Positions 1-8,052 of a stretch of 64,000 nucleotides of DNA are shown here, one piece after another. Position 1 is the stretch's first letter. Every line of letters begins with the position of its first letter. The stretch covers positions 62,001 through 126,000 of the forward strand of contig NZ_QWLJ01000005.1 of assembly GCF_009917385.1 (NCBI RefSeq), in the 5' to 3' direction. The notes under the pieces were generated by a model that saw nothing but the letters and a program-made list of their open reading frames with translations, did no database searches and was not told the DNA's origin. The DNA is from Roseburia sp. 1XD42-34 (GTDB lineage Bacteria; Bacillota; Bacilli; Bacillales; Amphibacillaceae). The translations under genes and the position numbers were made by a program.

Positions 1-1683
1 ACCACCATAGCATTTGGATAGAACATTTTTTCGCATCGCTTTAATGGTGGATCTAGCAATAATTTTGTTGCCAATTGCCGCTTGTACTGGAACTTCAAAT
101 TGCTGTCTCGGAATAAGTTCTTTTAATTTATCAACAATATGCTTACCACGTTCGTAAGCAAAATCTCGGTGAACAATAAACGATAATGCATCAATCGTGT
201 CACCATTTAACAAAATATCCATTTTCACTAACTTAGAAGCTCTGTAGCCAATTAAATCATAGTCAAACGAAGCATATCCCTTTGTTTGTGATTTTAACTG
301 ATCAAAGAAATCATACACAATCTCTGACAACGGAATATGGTAAATTACATTAACACGAATATCGTCTAAATATTCCATGTCTATAAACTGACCACGCTTC
401 TTTTGCGCAATTTCCATCACTGCACCAACATATTCATTCGGAACCATAATGGTAGCTTTTACGTATGGTTCTCTCACTTCTTTAATCTGCTGTGAATCAG
501 GCATGAACGATGGATTATCAATTGTTATCGTTGTTCCATCTGTTTGTTCTACTTCATAAATAACACTTGGGGCTGTGGTGATTAGGTTGATATTAAACTC
601 TCTTTCAATTCGCTCTTGAATGATTTCCATATGCAATAAGCCTAAAAATCCGCAACGAAAACCAAAACCTAAAGCTTGCGATGTTTCAGCCTCATATTGT
701 AAAGAAGAATCGTTTAATTCTAAACGCTCTAATGCTTCACGTAAATCATTATAGTTTTTTGAATCGACCGGATACAACCCGCAAAAGACCATTGGATTTA
801 AACGCTTATAACCAGGTAACGGCTCTACGGCTGGACGTTCGACTAATGTAATCGTATCTCCAACTCGGGAATCACCTACATTTTTAATCGATGCTGTTAA
901 ATAACCAACATCCCCAACAATCAATTCATCCTTCGTTACTGGTTTTGGTCGAAACACTCCTAATTCATTTACTTCGAATTCTTTACCGGTAGCCATCATC
1001 TTTATTTTATCGCCAACCTTTAAAGAACCTTCTTTAATACAAACATAAGCTACAACACCACGATACGGATCATACATGGAATCAAATATTAAAGCTTTTA
1101 ATGGTTCTTCAGGATCTCCAGCAGGGGCAGGTATCGCTTCAATGACTCGCTCCAGAATTTCATTAATCCCGATATTCGCCTTCGCAGAAGCTAAAATAAC
1201 ATCATCTTTATCAATACCGATAACATCTTCAAGCTCCTGTTTCACGCGTTCTGGATCTGCGCTAGGTAAATCAATTTTATTAATTACCGGTATAATTTCC
1301 AGATCATTATCTAATGCCAAATAAACATTGGCTAGCGTTTGTGCTTCAATTCCCTGTGCTGCATCCACTACTAAAATGGCGCCTTCACAGGCGGCAAGAC
1401 TCCTTGATACTTCATATGTAAAATCAACATGCCCAGGTGTGTCGATTAAATGAAATAGATAATCTTCGCCAGCGTTACTTCGGTAATTTAGCTGCACTGC
1501 ATTTAATTTGATGGTTATACCTCGTTCTCTTTCCAAATCCATTGCATCAAGCAGCTGATCTTTCCTTTCTCTTTCCGTAATGGCTTTCGTATGCTCTAAA
1601 ATACGGTCAGCCAATGTAGACTTCCCGTGATCAATGTGAGCGATAATCGAAAAATTACGCACATTTCTTTGAATTTCTGTCAT
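1..1683 (-). CDS. lepA: Elongation factor 4 (LepA), 3' end cut by window edge
   Basis: Ribosome-associated translational GTPase that back-translocates stalled ribosomes. The reading frame starts at ATG 1681-1683 and stays open to base 1, giving 561 residues. The start [20 protein letters not shown] carries the P-loop AHIDHGKST (about residues 15-23), followed by a DTPGH G3 motif. The last residues visible, [14 protein letters not shown], match the basic C-terminal region of LepA, so about 45 residues lie outside the window. It is downstream of yqxA on the same strand, as in B. subtilis. Identity is near certain; only the C-terminus is unseen. Confidence 0.97.
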   Translation of the reverse strand, partial: MTEIQRNVRNFSIIAHIDHGKSTLADRILEHTKAITERERKDQLLDAMDLERERGITIKLNAVQLNYRSNAGEDYLFHLIDTPGHVDFTYEVSRSLAACEGAILVVDAAQGIEAQTLANVYLALDNDLEIIPVINKIDLPSADPERVKQELEDVIGIDKDDVILASAKANIGINEILERVIEAIPAPAGDPEEPLKALIFDSMYDPYRGVVAYVCIKEGSLKVGDKIKMMATGKEFEVNELGVFRPKPVTKDELIVGDVGYLTASIKNVGDSRVGDTITLVERPAVEPLPGYKRLNPMVFCGLYPVDSKNYNDLREALERLELNDSSLQYEAETSQALGFGFRCGFLGLLHMEIIQERIEREFNINLITTAPSVIYEVEQTDGTTITIDNPSFMPDSQQIKEVREPYVKATIMVPNEYVGAVMEIAQKKRGQFIDMEYLDDIRVNVIYHIPLSEIVYDFFDQLKSQTKGYASFDYDLIGYRASKLVKMDILLNGDTIDALSFIVHRDFAYERGKHIVDKLKELIPRQQFEVPVQAAIGNKIIARSTIKAMRKNVLSKCYGG

Positions 1684-1898
1684 TAATGATGTTCACTCCT
1701 ACTTTTTCTACCAATATCTTTTAGTAGAAAACCTAAATTATCGACGACAATGACTAGGTTAGATTATAGCAATAGAATCAATGATATTCAAGAACAATGA
1801 TACAGCTAATTCATCGTGGCGCCACTGGTGCACGAGCTAGACGAAGATCGTTTTAAAAATCCTGTATTAAACAACAAATTTGTTTTTTACCATGCTGG

Positions 1899-2198
1899 CT
1901 AAAAAAACAGCTCGGCGATTTGATGTAAAATCGTCACTACAGCTTCAAAAAAACTAGTAATACCAGCTTCTAATACGGAAGCTGTTTTTTCAGTTGCCGG
2001 TGCAGGCATCTCAGGTTGTGTGGACAATGCCTCATGCTGCCCATCGGGAGCCGGTTGTACCTCTTTTTCAATCGCATGCTCATCTGTTTCCGTTAAAGTT
2101 GTCGGGACAATGCCCTCCTCTCCACCATTATTACCGTAAACAACCCCAGCTAAAAAACAAACCGCTAATAATAGTAATACAATAACAGCACGAGTCAT
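1899..2198 (-). CDS. yqxA: YqxA family small membrane-anchored protein
   Basis: Function unknown; YqxA-type proteins (DUF3679) occupy this site between spoIIP and lepA in Bacillaceae. I start it at ATG 2196-2198 (MTRAVIVLLLLAVCFLAGVV, 99 residues) because AGGAGGTG lies five bases upstream. An in-frame start at 2243 would run into spoIIP and lacks a ribosome site. One N-terminal membrane segment is followed by a polar, acidic, proline- and glutamate-rich stretch and a short hydrophobic C-terminal helix ending AELFF. The start sits 11 bases past the spoIIP stop, so the two are probably co-transcribed. Family assignment rests on position and overall form. Confidence 0.72.
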   Translation of the reverse strand: MTRAVIVLLLLAVCFLAGVVYGNNGGEEGIVPTTLTETDEHAIEKEVQPAPDGQHEALSTQPEMPAPATEKTASVLEAGITSFFEAVVTILHQIAELFF

Positions 2199-2209
2199 TT
2201 CTACACCTC

Positions 2210-3373
2210 CTAAGATGACGCATCCACTTTCTCTGCGTCCCAATACATTTCGCTAAATACATCCGCAAGTGCATCAGCAGAACGATATAGTTCGTCTAAA
2301 TGATTTTCAACTCCACCAAATTCAAATAACAATGCATTTTCGGATAAATCCTGATTGAAAATACCATTCGTACCTGCGCCTTTTTTGGTATATACTCCTC
2401 TACTCAAGCCTGGATATTTTTCTTCTAGTAAATAATGTAAGTTTGTTGCCAACTTTTGGTTTTCTTCATAATCCGCGTGTTCTGCACCAACAACAATCAT
2501 AAGCCTAGCATAAGATTTACCATTAACTTTTGTGGTCGTCTTATCTCTACTAATGGAATCACGGTGTAAATCAAACGCATATCGCATATGTTTATTAGCT
2601 GCAAACGCTTCTTCCACAACCTGCCTAGAGGCTTGATAGGATTTGCCATAGTCCCAATCCTTTTTATTCAATTCATGCATGATATCGGTATCTTCTACTA
2701 TCGTTCCAATACCATTATCTTGCAGCGATTCTGCTAAACGGTCACTTACCTTTGTTATATTCACTTCTTTATGATGTGCCTGATTAGGGTCTGTTACCTC
2801 TGGTAAATGAGGTAGAAAAGATTCCCGATTATGGGAATTGTATATATAAACAACTTGTTTATCACCAGTTGTCGGTGTAGCTTGTTGCTGTTTTTTAGCT
2901 TTTTTATCTTTTTCTGTTCGTTCTTCTTCACTTTCCTCTAGAACAGCTTTTCTTTCTTTTAAAACGTCTTCCAATGGAGGGGATGACTCTACTGGAAAAT
3001 TCGTAAAATCAGTACCTTGCCCTGCTACAATCATTTGATTATCGAAATTAGAAAATCCAGGTATTTCATTTCTTAACAAGCTACGCGGATCATTTGGCTT
3101 TAAATTAGTTGTTATTTGAAATAAAGTCTTCGTTACGTCAGGCTTTGCTTTATCCGCTAGAAACCCTTCATGAAACGCACGATTTTCTAAACGAAGCAGA
3201 TAGTAAAAAAAGGAACTATCTATATCGCTTGTCCACTCACTAATCATCTCTGATGACAGCCGGTATGCTGGTTTTATAGCTGTCATAGTTGCTATGAACA
3301 AAAAAAGTAATATAAAGCCAATGATATACATACTGCTTCTTGGTAAGAGAAACCATAGCGTTTTTGTTTTCAT
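2210..3373 (-). CDS. spoIIP: Stage II sporulation protein P (SpoIIP), amidase/endopeptidase
   Basis: Peptidoglycan amidase and endopeptidase of the SpoIID-SpoIIM-SpoIIP engulfment machine, anchored in the mother-cell membrane. I choose ATG 3371-3373 (MKTKTLWFLLPRSS, 387 residues) after GGGGTGAAAGA; an earlier in-frame ATG at 3430 has no ribosome site. A membrane helix covers about residues 15-35. The C-terminal half has the SpoIIP catalytic signatures: VVYIYNSHNRESFLPHL, FDLHRDSI and LLFEFGGVEN. A charged low-complexity linker (ERKAVLEESEEERTEKDKKA) precedes the catalytic domain. The gene follows gpr, its usual neighbour. Length is close to the roughly 400 residues of the B. subtilis protein. 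Confidence 0.96.
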   Translation of the reverse strand: MKTKTLWFLLPRSSMYIIGFILLFLFIATMTAIKPAYRLSSEMISEWTSDIDSSFFYYLLRLENRAFHEGFLADKAKPDVTKTLFQITTNLKPNDPRSLLRNEIPGFSNFDNQMIVAGQGTDFTNFPVESSPPLEDVLKERKAVLEESEEERTEKDKKAKKQQQATPTTGDKQVVYIYNSHNRESFLPHLPEVTDPNQAHHKEVNITKVSDRLAESLQDNGIGTIVEDTDIMHELNKKDWDYGKSYQASRQVVEEAFAANKHMRYAFDLHRDSISRDKTTTKVNGKSYARLMIVVGAEHADYEENQKLATNLHYLLEEKYPGLSRGVYTKKGAGTNGIFNQDLSENALLFEFGGVENHLDELYRSADALADVFSEMYWDAEKVDASS

Positions 3374-3805
3374 TCTTTCACCCCTTCTTAAATCACCACT
3401 ATCGTTCGAAACGTATTCGTATAAAAGCATGAATGAAGCATCCTTTTTTATATTTTTTATTCATGGTGATAAGCTGTTTTACAAAAGTCTACTTGCTTGG
3501 AAAAGCGTGAAGACTGTATCCAATTGCTACGCCTATACACTTTCTTTTGGCAGAACGCCCACAATAGTAAGCATATGAAACTAAGGTAGGCTTTCATTAA
3601 TTTAAGGTATGTTATATTAAAATGTAGACCTTTATCCTCCGTTTAATGTACTACGATCGTTACTAAGCTTTTTGAGTATTCTCTGTAAACTATTAACGCT
3701 TCTAGTTTACTCTATGTTTTAGATTCAAAAGCTAGAACCAATGATGTTATATATTAGGATTTTTATTCCTGAAATGATAGAGTGAAAGTTCTCATGGCAC
3801 GCTAT
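3374..3805. other. Intergenic region spoIIP-gpr
   Basis: AT-rich gap of about 430 bases between the gpr terminator and spoIIP. It should hold the spoIIP promoter, expected to be sporulation-specific, but I could not place a convincing sigma-E or sigma-F site by eye. I see no gene, repeat copy or clear hairpin here. Confidence 0.5.
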
Positions 3806-3834
3806 AAAAAAAGCACCCTCCATGAAGAGAATGC
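3806..3834 (-). terminator. Rho-independent terminator of gpr
   Basis: Read on the minus strand, GCATTCTC-TTCATG-GAGGGTGC forms an 8-bp stem with two G-U pairs, followed by seven T. It starts about 20 bases past the gpr stop, which separates gpr from spoIIP transcription. Confidence 0.8.
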
Positions 3835-3855
3835 CTTTTCCACATTATTTGTCGC

Positions 3856-4962
3856 TTATCTGCTATAAGCGCTAAAGTTATCCACGTCGACTTTTTCATG
3901 AAGTGCCGCATTTACTCCGTTAGCTAGAACCGTAGCCATATCCTTCATAAATGCATCCACTTCTTTTGGTGTTACCATTAAATTATGCCCAAGAGGTGTT
4001 AGGACTTCTGTAATGAGCTTCCTTTTTTCTTCATCGTCCAACCCGCCTACGATCCCAAGAAAAGTTTCACGCTTTTCTTTATCTGGCATATCTTCTTTAC
4101 TTAAACTTCGATCACCAAATGAAAGACCAGCAGGAGTTAAAGCTTTTGATGGTGCATCTTTTTCCCGCCACTCTCTGCCAAAATGTTTTAAGATAAAATC
4201 GATTGTATCGCTGGCAATCGTTACTGCATCAACAACGGTAGGGACACCGATTGCAATAACTGGTATTCCTAATGTTTCTTGGCTAATTTCTTTACGCTTA
4301 TTCCCAACTCCAGATCCAGGGTGTATACCTGTATCAGACAATTGAATCGTTTCGTTCACTCTTTCAATCGAGCGTGAAGCAAGTGCATCAATACAAATAA
4401 CAAAATCAGGCTCGAACTTCTCTACAATCCCAAAAATAATATTACTTGTTTCAATTCCCGTTACCCCCATAACGCCTGGCGTTACTGCTGCTGTTGAACG
4501 ATATCCATTTGCAACTGTTTCATGCTCTAATCGAAATAGATGGCTTGTTACTAACACCTTCTCTACCGTCATTGGTCCGAGCGCATCAGGGGTTACATTC
4601 CAATTGCCAAGGCCAACAATTAACCCTTTTGCATCCTTAGGGATTTGATTAGAAGCTAATAATTCCTCTAACTCTTTTGCTAATACTTGGGCTGCCGAAT
4701 ACTGTCTATCTGTATCTTGGCGTTTTACGCCATCTGCATAAATCGTAATATATGTTCCTGCTTTTTTTTGCAGTAGTTTAGCACCTGTTTGATCGATATC
4801 TACGTAGGAAATTTTAATGCCATCCTTCTCTTTTTCTTTAATAGTTACACCTTTTATTGATTGTTCCGATTGATCTTGCTTCTCTACATACATATCTTTA
4901 GCTTCAACTGCAAGATCTGTCCTCACCTGGTAAGGAACAAATTGTTCATTTTGTTGCTCCAT
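3856..4962 (-). CDS. gpr: Germination protease (GPR)
   Basis: Atypical aspartic-type protease that degrades small acid-soluble spore proteins during germination. It is made as a zymogen in the forespore. The 368 residues match family length. The N-terminus [20 protein letters not shown] is the short pro-segment followed by the typical VRTDLAVEA start of the processed form. [23 protein letters not shown] and [10 protein letters not shown] are conserved GPR core motifs. The start has GGGTGATAACC just upstream. A sigma-G-like promoter lies at 4992-5021 and a terminator at 3806-3834, so the gene appears monocistronic. Confidence 0.97.
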   Translation of the reverse strand: MEQQNEQFVPYQVRTDLAVEAKDMYVEKQDQSEQSIKGVTIKEKEKDGIKISYVDIDQTGAKLLQKKAGTYITIYADGVKRQDTDRQYSAAQVLAKELEELLASNQIPKDAKGLIVGLGNWNVTPDALGPMTVEKVLVTSHLFRLEHETVANGYRSTAAVTPGVMGVTGIETSNIIFGIVEKFEPDFVICIDALASRSIERVNETIQLSDTGIHPGSGVGNKRKEISQETLGIPVIAIGVPTVVDAVTIASDTIDFILKHFGREWREKDAPSKALTPAGLSFGDRSLSKEDMPDKEKRETFLGIVGGLDDEEKRKLITEVLTPLGHNLMVTPKEVDAFMKDMATVLANGVNAALHEKVDVDNFSAYSR

Positions 4963-4991
4963 TGGTTATCACCCTTTATCCATTTTATTTT

Positions 4992-5021
4992 TAGTTTGAA
5001 CAATGATACTTAACTCATACA
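4992..5021 (-). promoter_or_regulatory. Candidate sigma-G promoter of gpr
   Basis: On the minus strand TGTATG (-35, 5016-5021) and CAAACTA (-10, 4992-4998) are separated by 17 bases, about 30 bases before the gpr start. Recalled sigma-G consensus is TGAATA and CATACTA. The match is partial at -35 and good at -10. gpr is known to be a forespore gene, which makes the assignment sensible but not proven. Confidence 0.5.
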
Positions 5022-5193
5022 TGTAAGTAAATCATCCTTAAGGTAAAGCAATCGATAATAAGCAATTTTGGATATCTTTTTTGTATAGGCTTTCTTCCCT
5101 CCTGCCCTTGAATAATAAGGTATAGATTAGTGTCTACATTATCTCTTTCACTCAATTAAACAATAAAAGTTCACTTAAGTATGTTGTAGCTAC

Positions 5194-5222
5194 TTGAAAA
5201 CACATGCTTCCTTTGGTAAAAT
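5194..5222 (+). promoter_or_regulatory. Sigma-A promoter of rpsT
   Basis: TTGAAA (5194-5199) and TAAAAT (5217-5222) are separated by 17 bases, each hexamer one mismatch from consensus. The predicted start lies about 100 bases before rpsT. A small hairpin, TTTGTC-GATA-GACAAA, follows at once at about 5227-5242. A weaker second promoter, TTGTTT-17-TACAAT, ends at 5293. Confidence 0.7.
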
Positions 5223-5326
5223 GACCTTTGTCGATAGACAAAAAAATTGGAGTCTCATAACGATTTGTTTTGGATCATAAACCGAGATACAATCGATGAT
5301 GGTGTTAGTTTTAGGAGGTGAAGTCA

Positions 5327-5593
5327 ATGGCAAATATTAAATCTGCAATTAAACGTGTTGATACAAATAGAAAGAAACGTTCTAATAATATTACACAAAA
5401 ATCAACCATGCGTTCACACATCAAACATGTCGAAAAGCTAATTGAAGCAAAGGACAAAGAAAATGCGAGCATCGCTTATAATGCTGCTAAAAAAGCAATC
5501 GATAAAGCTGTTCAAAAAGGCGTTGTCCATCAGAATTTTGGAAATCGTCAAAAATCCCGTCTAGCTAACAAAATCAACCAGCTTGGCGCATAA
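5327..5593 (+). CDS. rpsT: 30S ribosomal protein S20
   Basis: Small-subunit protein that binds 16S rRNA early in assembly. I start at ATG 5327 (MANIKSAIKRVDTNRKKRS, 88 residues) because TAGGAGGTG sits at 5312-5320; the upstream in-frame start would overlap that site. The lysine- and arginine-rich helical sequence and the IKSAIKRV opening are typical of S20. It is transcribed alone, opposite to gpr and holA, between its own promoter and a strong terminator, the usual arrangement in Bacillus. Confidence 0.98.
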   Translation: MANIKSAIKRVDTNRKKRSNNITQKSTMRSHIKHVEKLIEAKDKENASIAYNAAKKAIDKAVQKGVVHQNFGNRQKSRLANKINQLGA

Positions 5594-5622
5594 AAAAACG
5601 ATCCATTAAGGATCGTTTTTTT
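5593..5622 (+). terminator. Terminator of rpsT
   Basis: AAAAAACGATCC-ATTAA-GGATCGTTTTTTT directly follows the stop. The 6-bp GC-containing core is extended by A-T pairs on both sides, so it could also work for the minus-strand holA. Confidence 0.88.
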
Positions 5623-5775
5623 ACTTCCAGACATTAACATATTACCTAGATATGCTATTTATGTTATTAGAGCATTACTACTTTCAAGCAGCGCCAGCGC
5701 GTACACTTCTTTGTATATATTGTAGTAAACCCTCGAGCGTTTTTTAGAACCATTTTAATGATACTTCTGTTACCT

Positions 5776-6810
5776 TTATGGTCGTACAACATTATTTCCT
5801 TGCACTAATTGATAAAGTAGCATTTCAAACGCCAAATCCTTTTCCATGCCTCCTTGCTTCATCACACTATCTGCTTCGGTAAGCTGATTCATGAAATATT
5901 GCAAAGCCTCTACTGAAAATTGTCCTTCTCGTTTTAAAGCTAATTTAATAACATATGGGTGGGCACCAAGCTGTTTTACCATTTGCCCCTGCGTATAGCC
6001 TTTTTGTTTCAATAGCTTCACTCTTAACAACATACGAAATTGAAATGCAAGTAAACCAACTAAAGCAATCGGTTCTTCTTTCTGCTTTTCTAAATCCCTA
6101 TAGATTTCGATAGCTTGATGCAAATTGCGATTCATAACAGCATCTGCTAATCGAAGGGAAGAGCTTGTGGCAGTACGGGACATTAAGTTGTCTGCAATTT
6201 CTTTTGTCACCTGTCCATTTTCACCAACGTATAGGGAAAATTTATGTAATTCACTTTCTAAAAGGTGAAGATTCGTCGAAATTTCAGATTCAAGCATATC
6301 GTAAACTTCATCCGTTACGTGAATTTTCAATTGATCAGTGAGTTGCTCCATCCATTTCCTTAGTTCATATTCTTTAACTTCCCTGCAATTTGCTACAATC
6401 GCATGTTTTTTTAATTGTTTCGTTATTTTCTTTCGCTCATCTAATTTTTCATAAGGTGCAACCACTAATAAAATGGAATAATCTACCGGATTAGTTAAAT
6501 AATTTTCCAATACTTCTAACTGATGGTCAACAGCATTTTTTTCCGGCTTTGCTTTTAGAAATGAAGCATTATTAGCAATAATTAATTTGCGATCTCCAAA
6601 AAAAGGAAACGTTTCAACATCTGCAATCACATCTTCAATAGGCGTTTCCTCTAAATCGTATACATTCAAGTTATCTTTATTGCCATCAATAGTTACTTGC
6701 TCTATTTTATTCTTTAGCTGTTGTATAAAAAAGGATTCATTTCCGTAAACTAAATATATAGGTGCTACTTGCTTTTTATTTAGCTGTTTGATTACCTCGA
6801 TATAATCCAT
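5776..6810 (-). CDS. holA: DNA polymerase III delta subunit
   Basis: Clamp-loader subunit that opens the beta sliding clamp; YqeN in B. subtilis. The N-terminus MDYIEVIKQLNKKQVAPIYLVYGNESFF is the delta-subunit opening, and QFRMLLRVKLLKQKG and QLTEADSVMKQGG near the end belong to the C-terminal collar domain. Two ATGs are adjacent; I choose 6810 because GGAG is then seven bases away rather than four. Length is 344 residues, as expected. It is convergent with rpsT and divergent from yqzM, in the conserved comEC-yqzM-holA-rpsT context. Confidence 0.95.
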   Translation of the reverse strand: MDYIEVIKQLNKKQVAPIYLVYGNESFFIQQLKNKIEQVTIDGNKDNLNVYDLEETPIEDVIADVETFPFFGDRKLIIANNASFLKAKPEKNAVDHQLEVLENYLTNPVDYSILLVVAPYEKLDERKKITKQLKKHAIVANCREVKEYELRKWMEQLTDQLKIHVTDEVYDMLESEISTNLHLLESELHKFSLYVGENGQVTKEIADNLMSRTATSSSLRLADAVMNRNLHQAIEIYRDLEKQKEEPIALVGLLAFQFRMLLRVKLLKQKGYTQGQMVKQLGAHPYVIKLALKREGQFSVEALQYFMNQLTEADSVMKQGGMEKDLAFEMLLYQLVQGNNVVRP

Positions 6811-7159
6811 CATATCACTCCATATTTAAAACCTGTCTTATTTATGGTAAAGCGTATTGGAGAGAATGGCAAGGTAAAAAAATATGAGCTTCGACCGCAA
6901 AATAAAAAATCAGAGAGAGGGAAAATCCGGGTAAGAAAAGAACAATCCCTCTCTAATCTATATAAACGCTTAGTGAAAGGCCCTAGGAACCATGCACTAA
7001 ACGATATTTGTTTTATTTCTATCATTTCCTTTCCGTTTGAAATTATCGATGTTAAGTCTTTCTAGTTTTGGTATGAAAACGTTTATATGTTACAATAAAG
7101 GTATACTGGATTTTTTTAATAAGTTAGCTTATACTATTGGTGATATGGGAGGGGTTAAC

Positions 7160-7294
7160 ATGAACGAATTTGAAAAGGATATTCAATCAAAAACAAATGA
7201 CGTCGTCGATAACATTAAAGGCTTTACATTTTCGTTTGTTTTCTTTTTGTTAATTTTTGCAATTGGGGTAACGGTTAGTGTGCTGGGATCTTAA
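7160..7294 (+). CDS. yqzM: YqzM family small membrane protein
   Basis: A 44-residue protein, MNEFEKDIQSKTNDVVDNIK followed by one membrane helix (FSFVFFLLIFAIGVTVSVLG). The MNEFEK opening, the length and the place between holA and comEC match B. subtilis YqzM as I remember it. Function is unknown. GGGAGGGG lies seven bases before ATG 7160. An in-frame start at 7037 would give a longer protein but has no ribosome site and little coding character. Confidence 0.82.
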   Translation: MNEFEKDIQSKTNDVVDNIKGFTFSFVFFLLIFAIGVTVSVLGS

Positions 7295-7324
7295 TAAAAC
7301 AGACATGAATAAGTAGCGTACATA

Positions 7325-7353
7325 AAGAGAGACTGATTTCAGTCTCTTTTTTT
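7325..7353 (+). terminator. Terminator of yqzM
   Basis: AGAGACTGA-TT-TCAGTCTCT followed by a T-run. The stem has up to nine pairs; the real loop is probably GATTTC. It closes the yqzM transcript about 30 bases after the stop. Confidence 0.85.
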
Positions 7354-7374
7354 ATTGTATAGGAAACTCTAAAA

Positions 7375-7780
7375 TTAGATAATTGCGGATAATGAAATAA
7401 CGGACTAGTCACGTCCGGCGCATGAGCCCAGCAACGATGCAACTTTAGAAATGCGCCCTCCGCTAAGACCTCATTGGTTTGTCGCTAAGAGAAAGGTCAA
7501 CTAAAACAGGCTTTCCTCCAGATGTCGGCCTACCTTTATTTTCGTGGCATATTTCCTTTATCCCGTAAAAAGGCGTTGTAAATTCCTACGGTCTAAGGAT
7601 GGAAGATGTGAGCGGAACAAGTCGAAGCGGGAGGTAACAGCACCTAAATCCCCTATTTCGTAAGGGCCTTTAGGTCATACCCTTGGGCTACTAACCAACA
7701 GGGGGGATAAAGAAAACCACGCTGTACCATTCACTACGTTGCTAAACGGGTGCTCTGCGCCTTTGTTCTTGGTGTATCAT
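7375..7780 (-). repeat. Dispersed structured repeat, copy A (longest)
   Basis: Non-coding block that reads on the minus strand. It contains, in element order: the module GAACAAAGGCGCAGAGC shared with copy D; the hairpin ACCTAAA...TTTAGGT shared with B and H; AGGTGCTGTTACCTCCCGC; ACAACGCCTTTTTACGGG shared with C; and the right-hand module with GCATCGTTGCTGGGC shared with C and F. It lies between the convergent ends of yqzM and comEC. No open frame follows the conservation. Confidence 0.75.
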
Positions 7781-8052
7781 TGCTCATCATATAAATGTTA
7801 TTTATACCAGAGATATCTTTATCTTTTGCAACCATCCAAAACCAAAAATGGTACAGTTTTACACATCTAATAAAGTATATGTTTTTAAGCGCTGTTACGT
7901 TCATGACAGTTTTACTAATTGTTTGGATAGTTATGGATTTCGAAGCCGAACAACGCACTGCTTCAAGCATTAAAACATCAGCTGAAATGATACGTAAGCT
8001 TTTAGTAGAAACTCCCATAGCACATATATTACATGATTATTTAAATATGTCT

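Noticed and set aside
7734..8018. 94-codon minus-strand frame between repeat A and comEC
   Set aside because: Overlaps the repeat and an opposite-strand frame; composition does not look coding and no ribosome site was seen.
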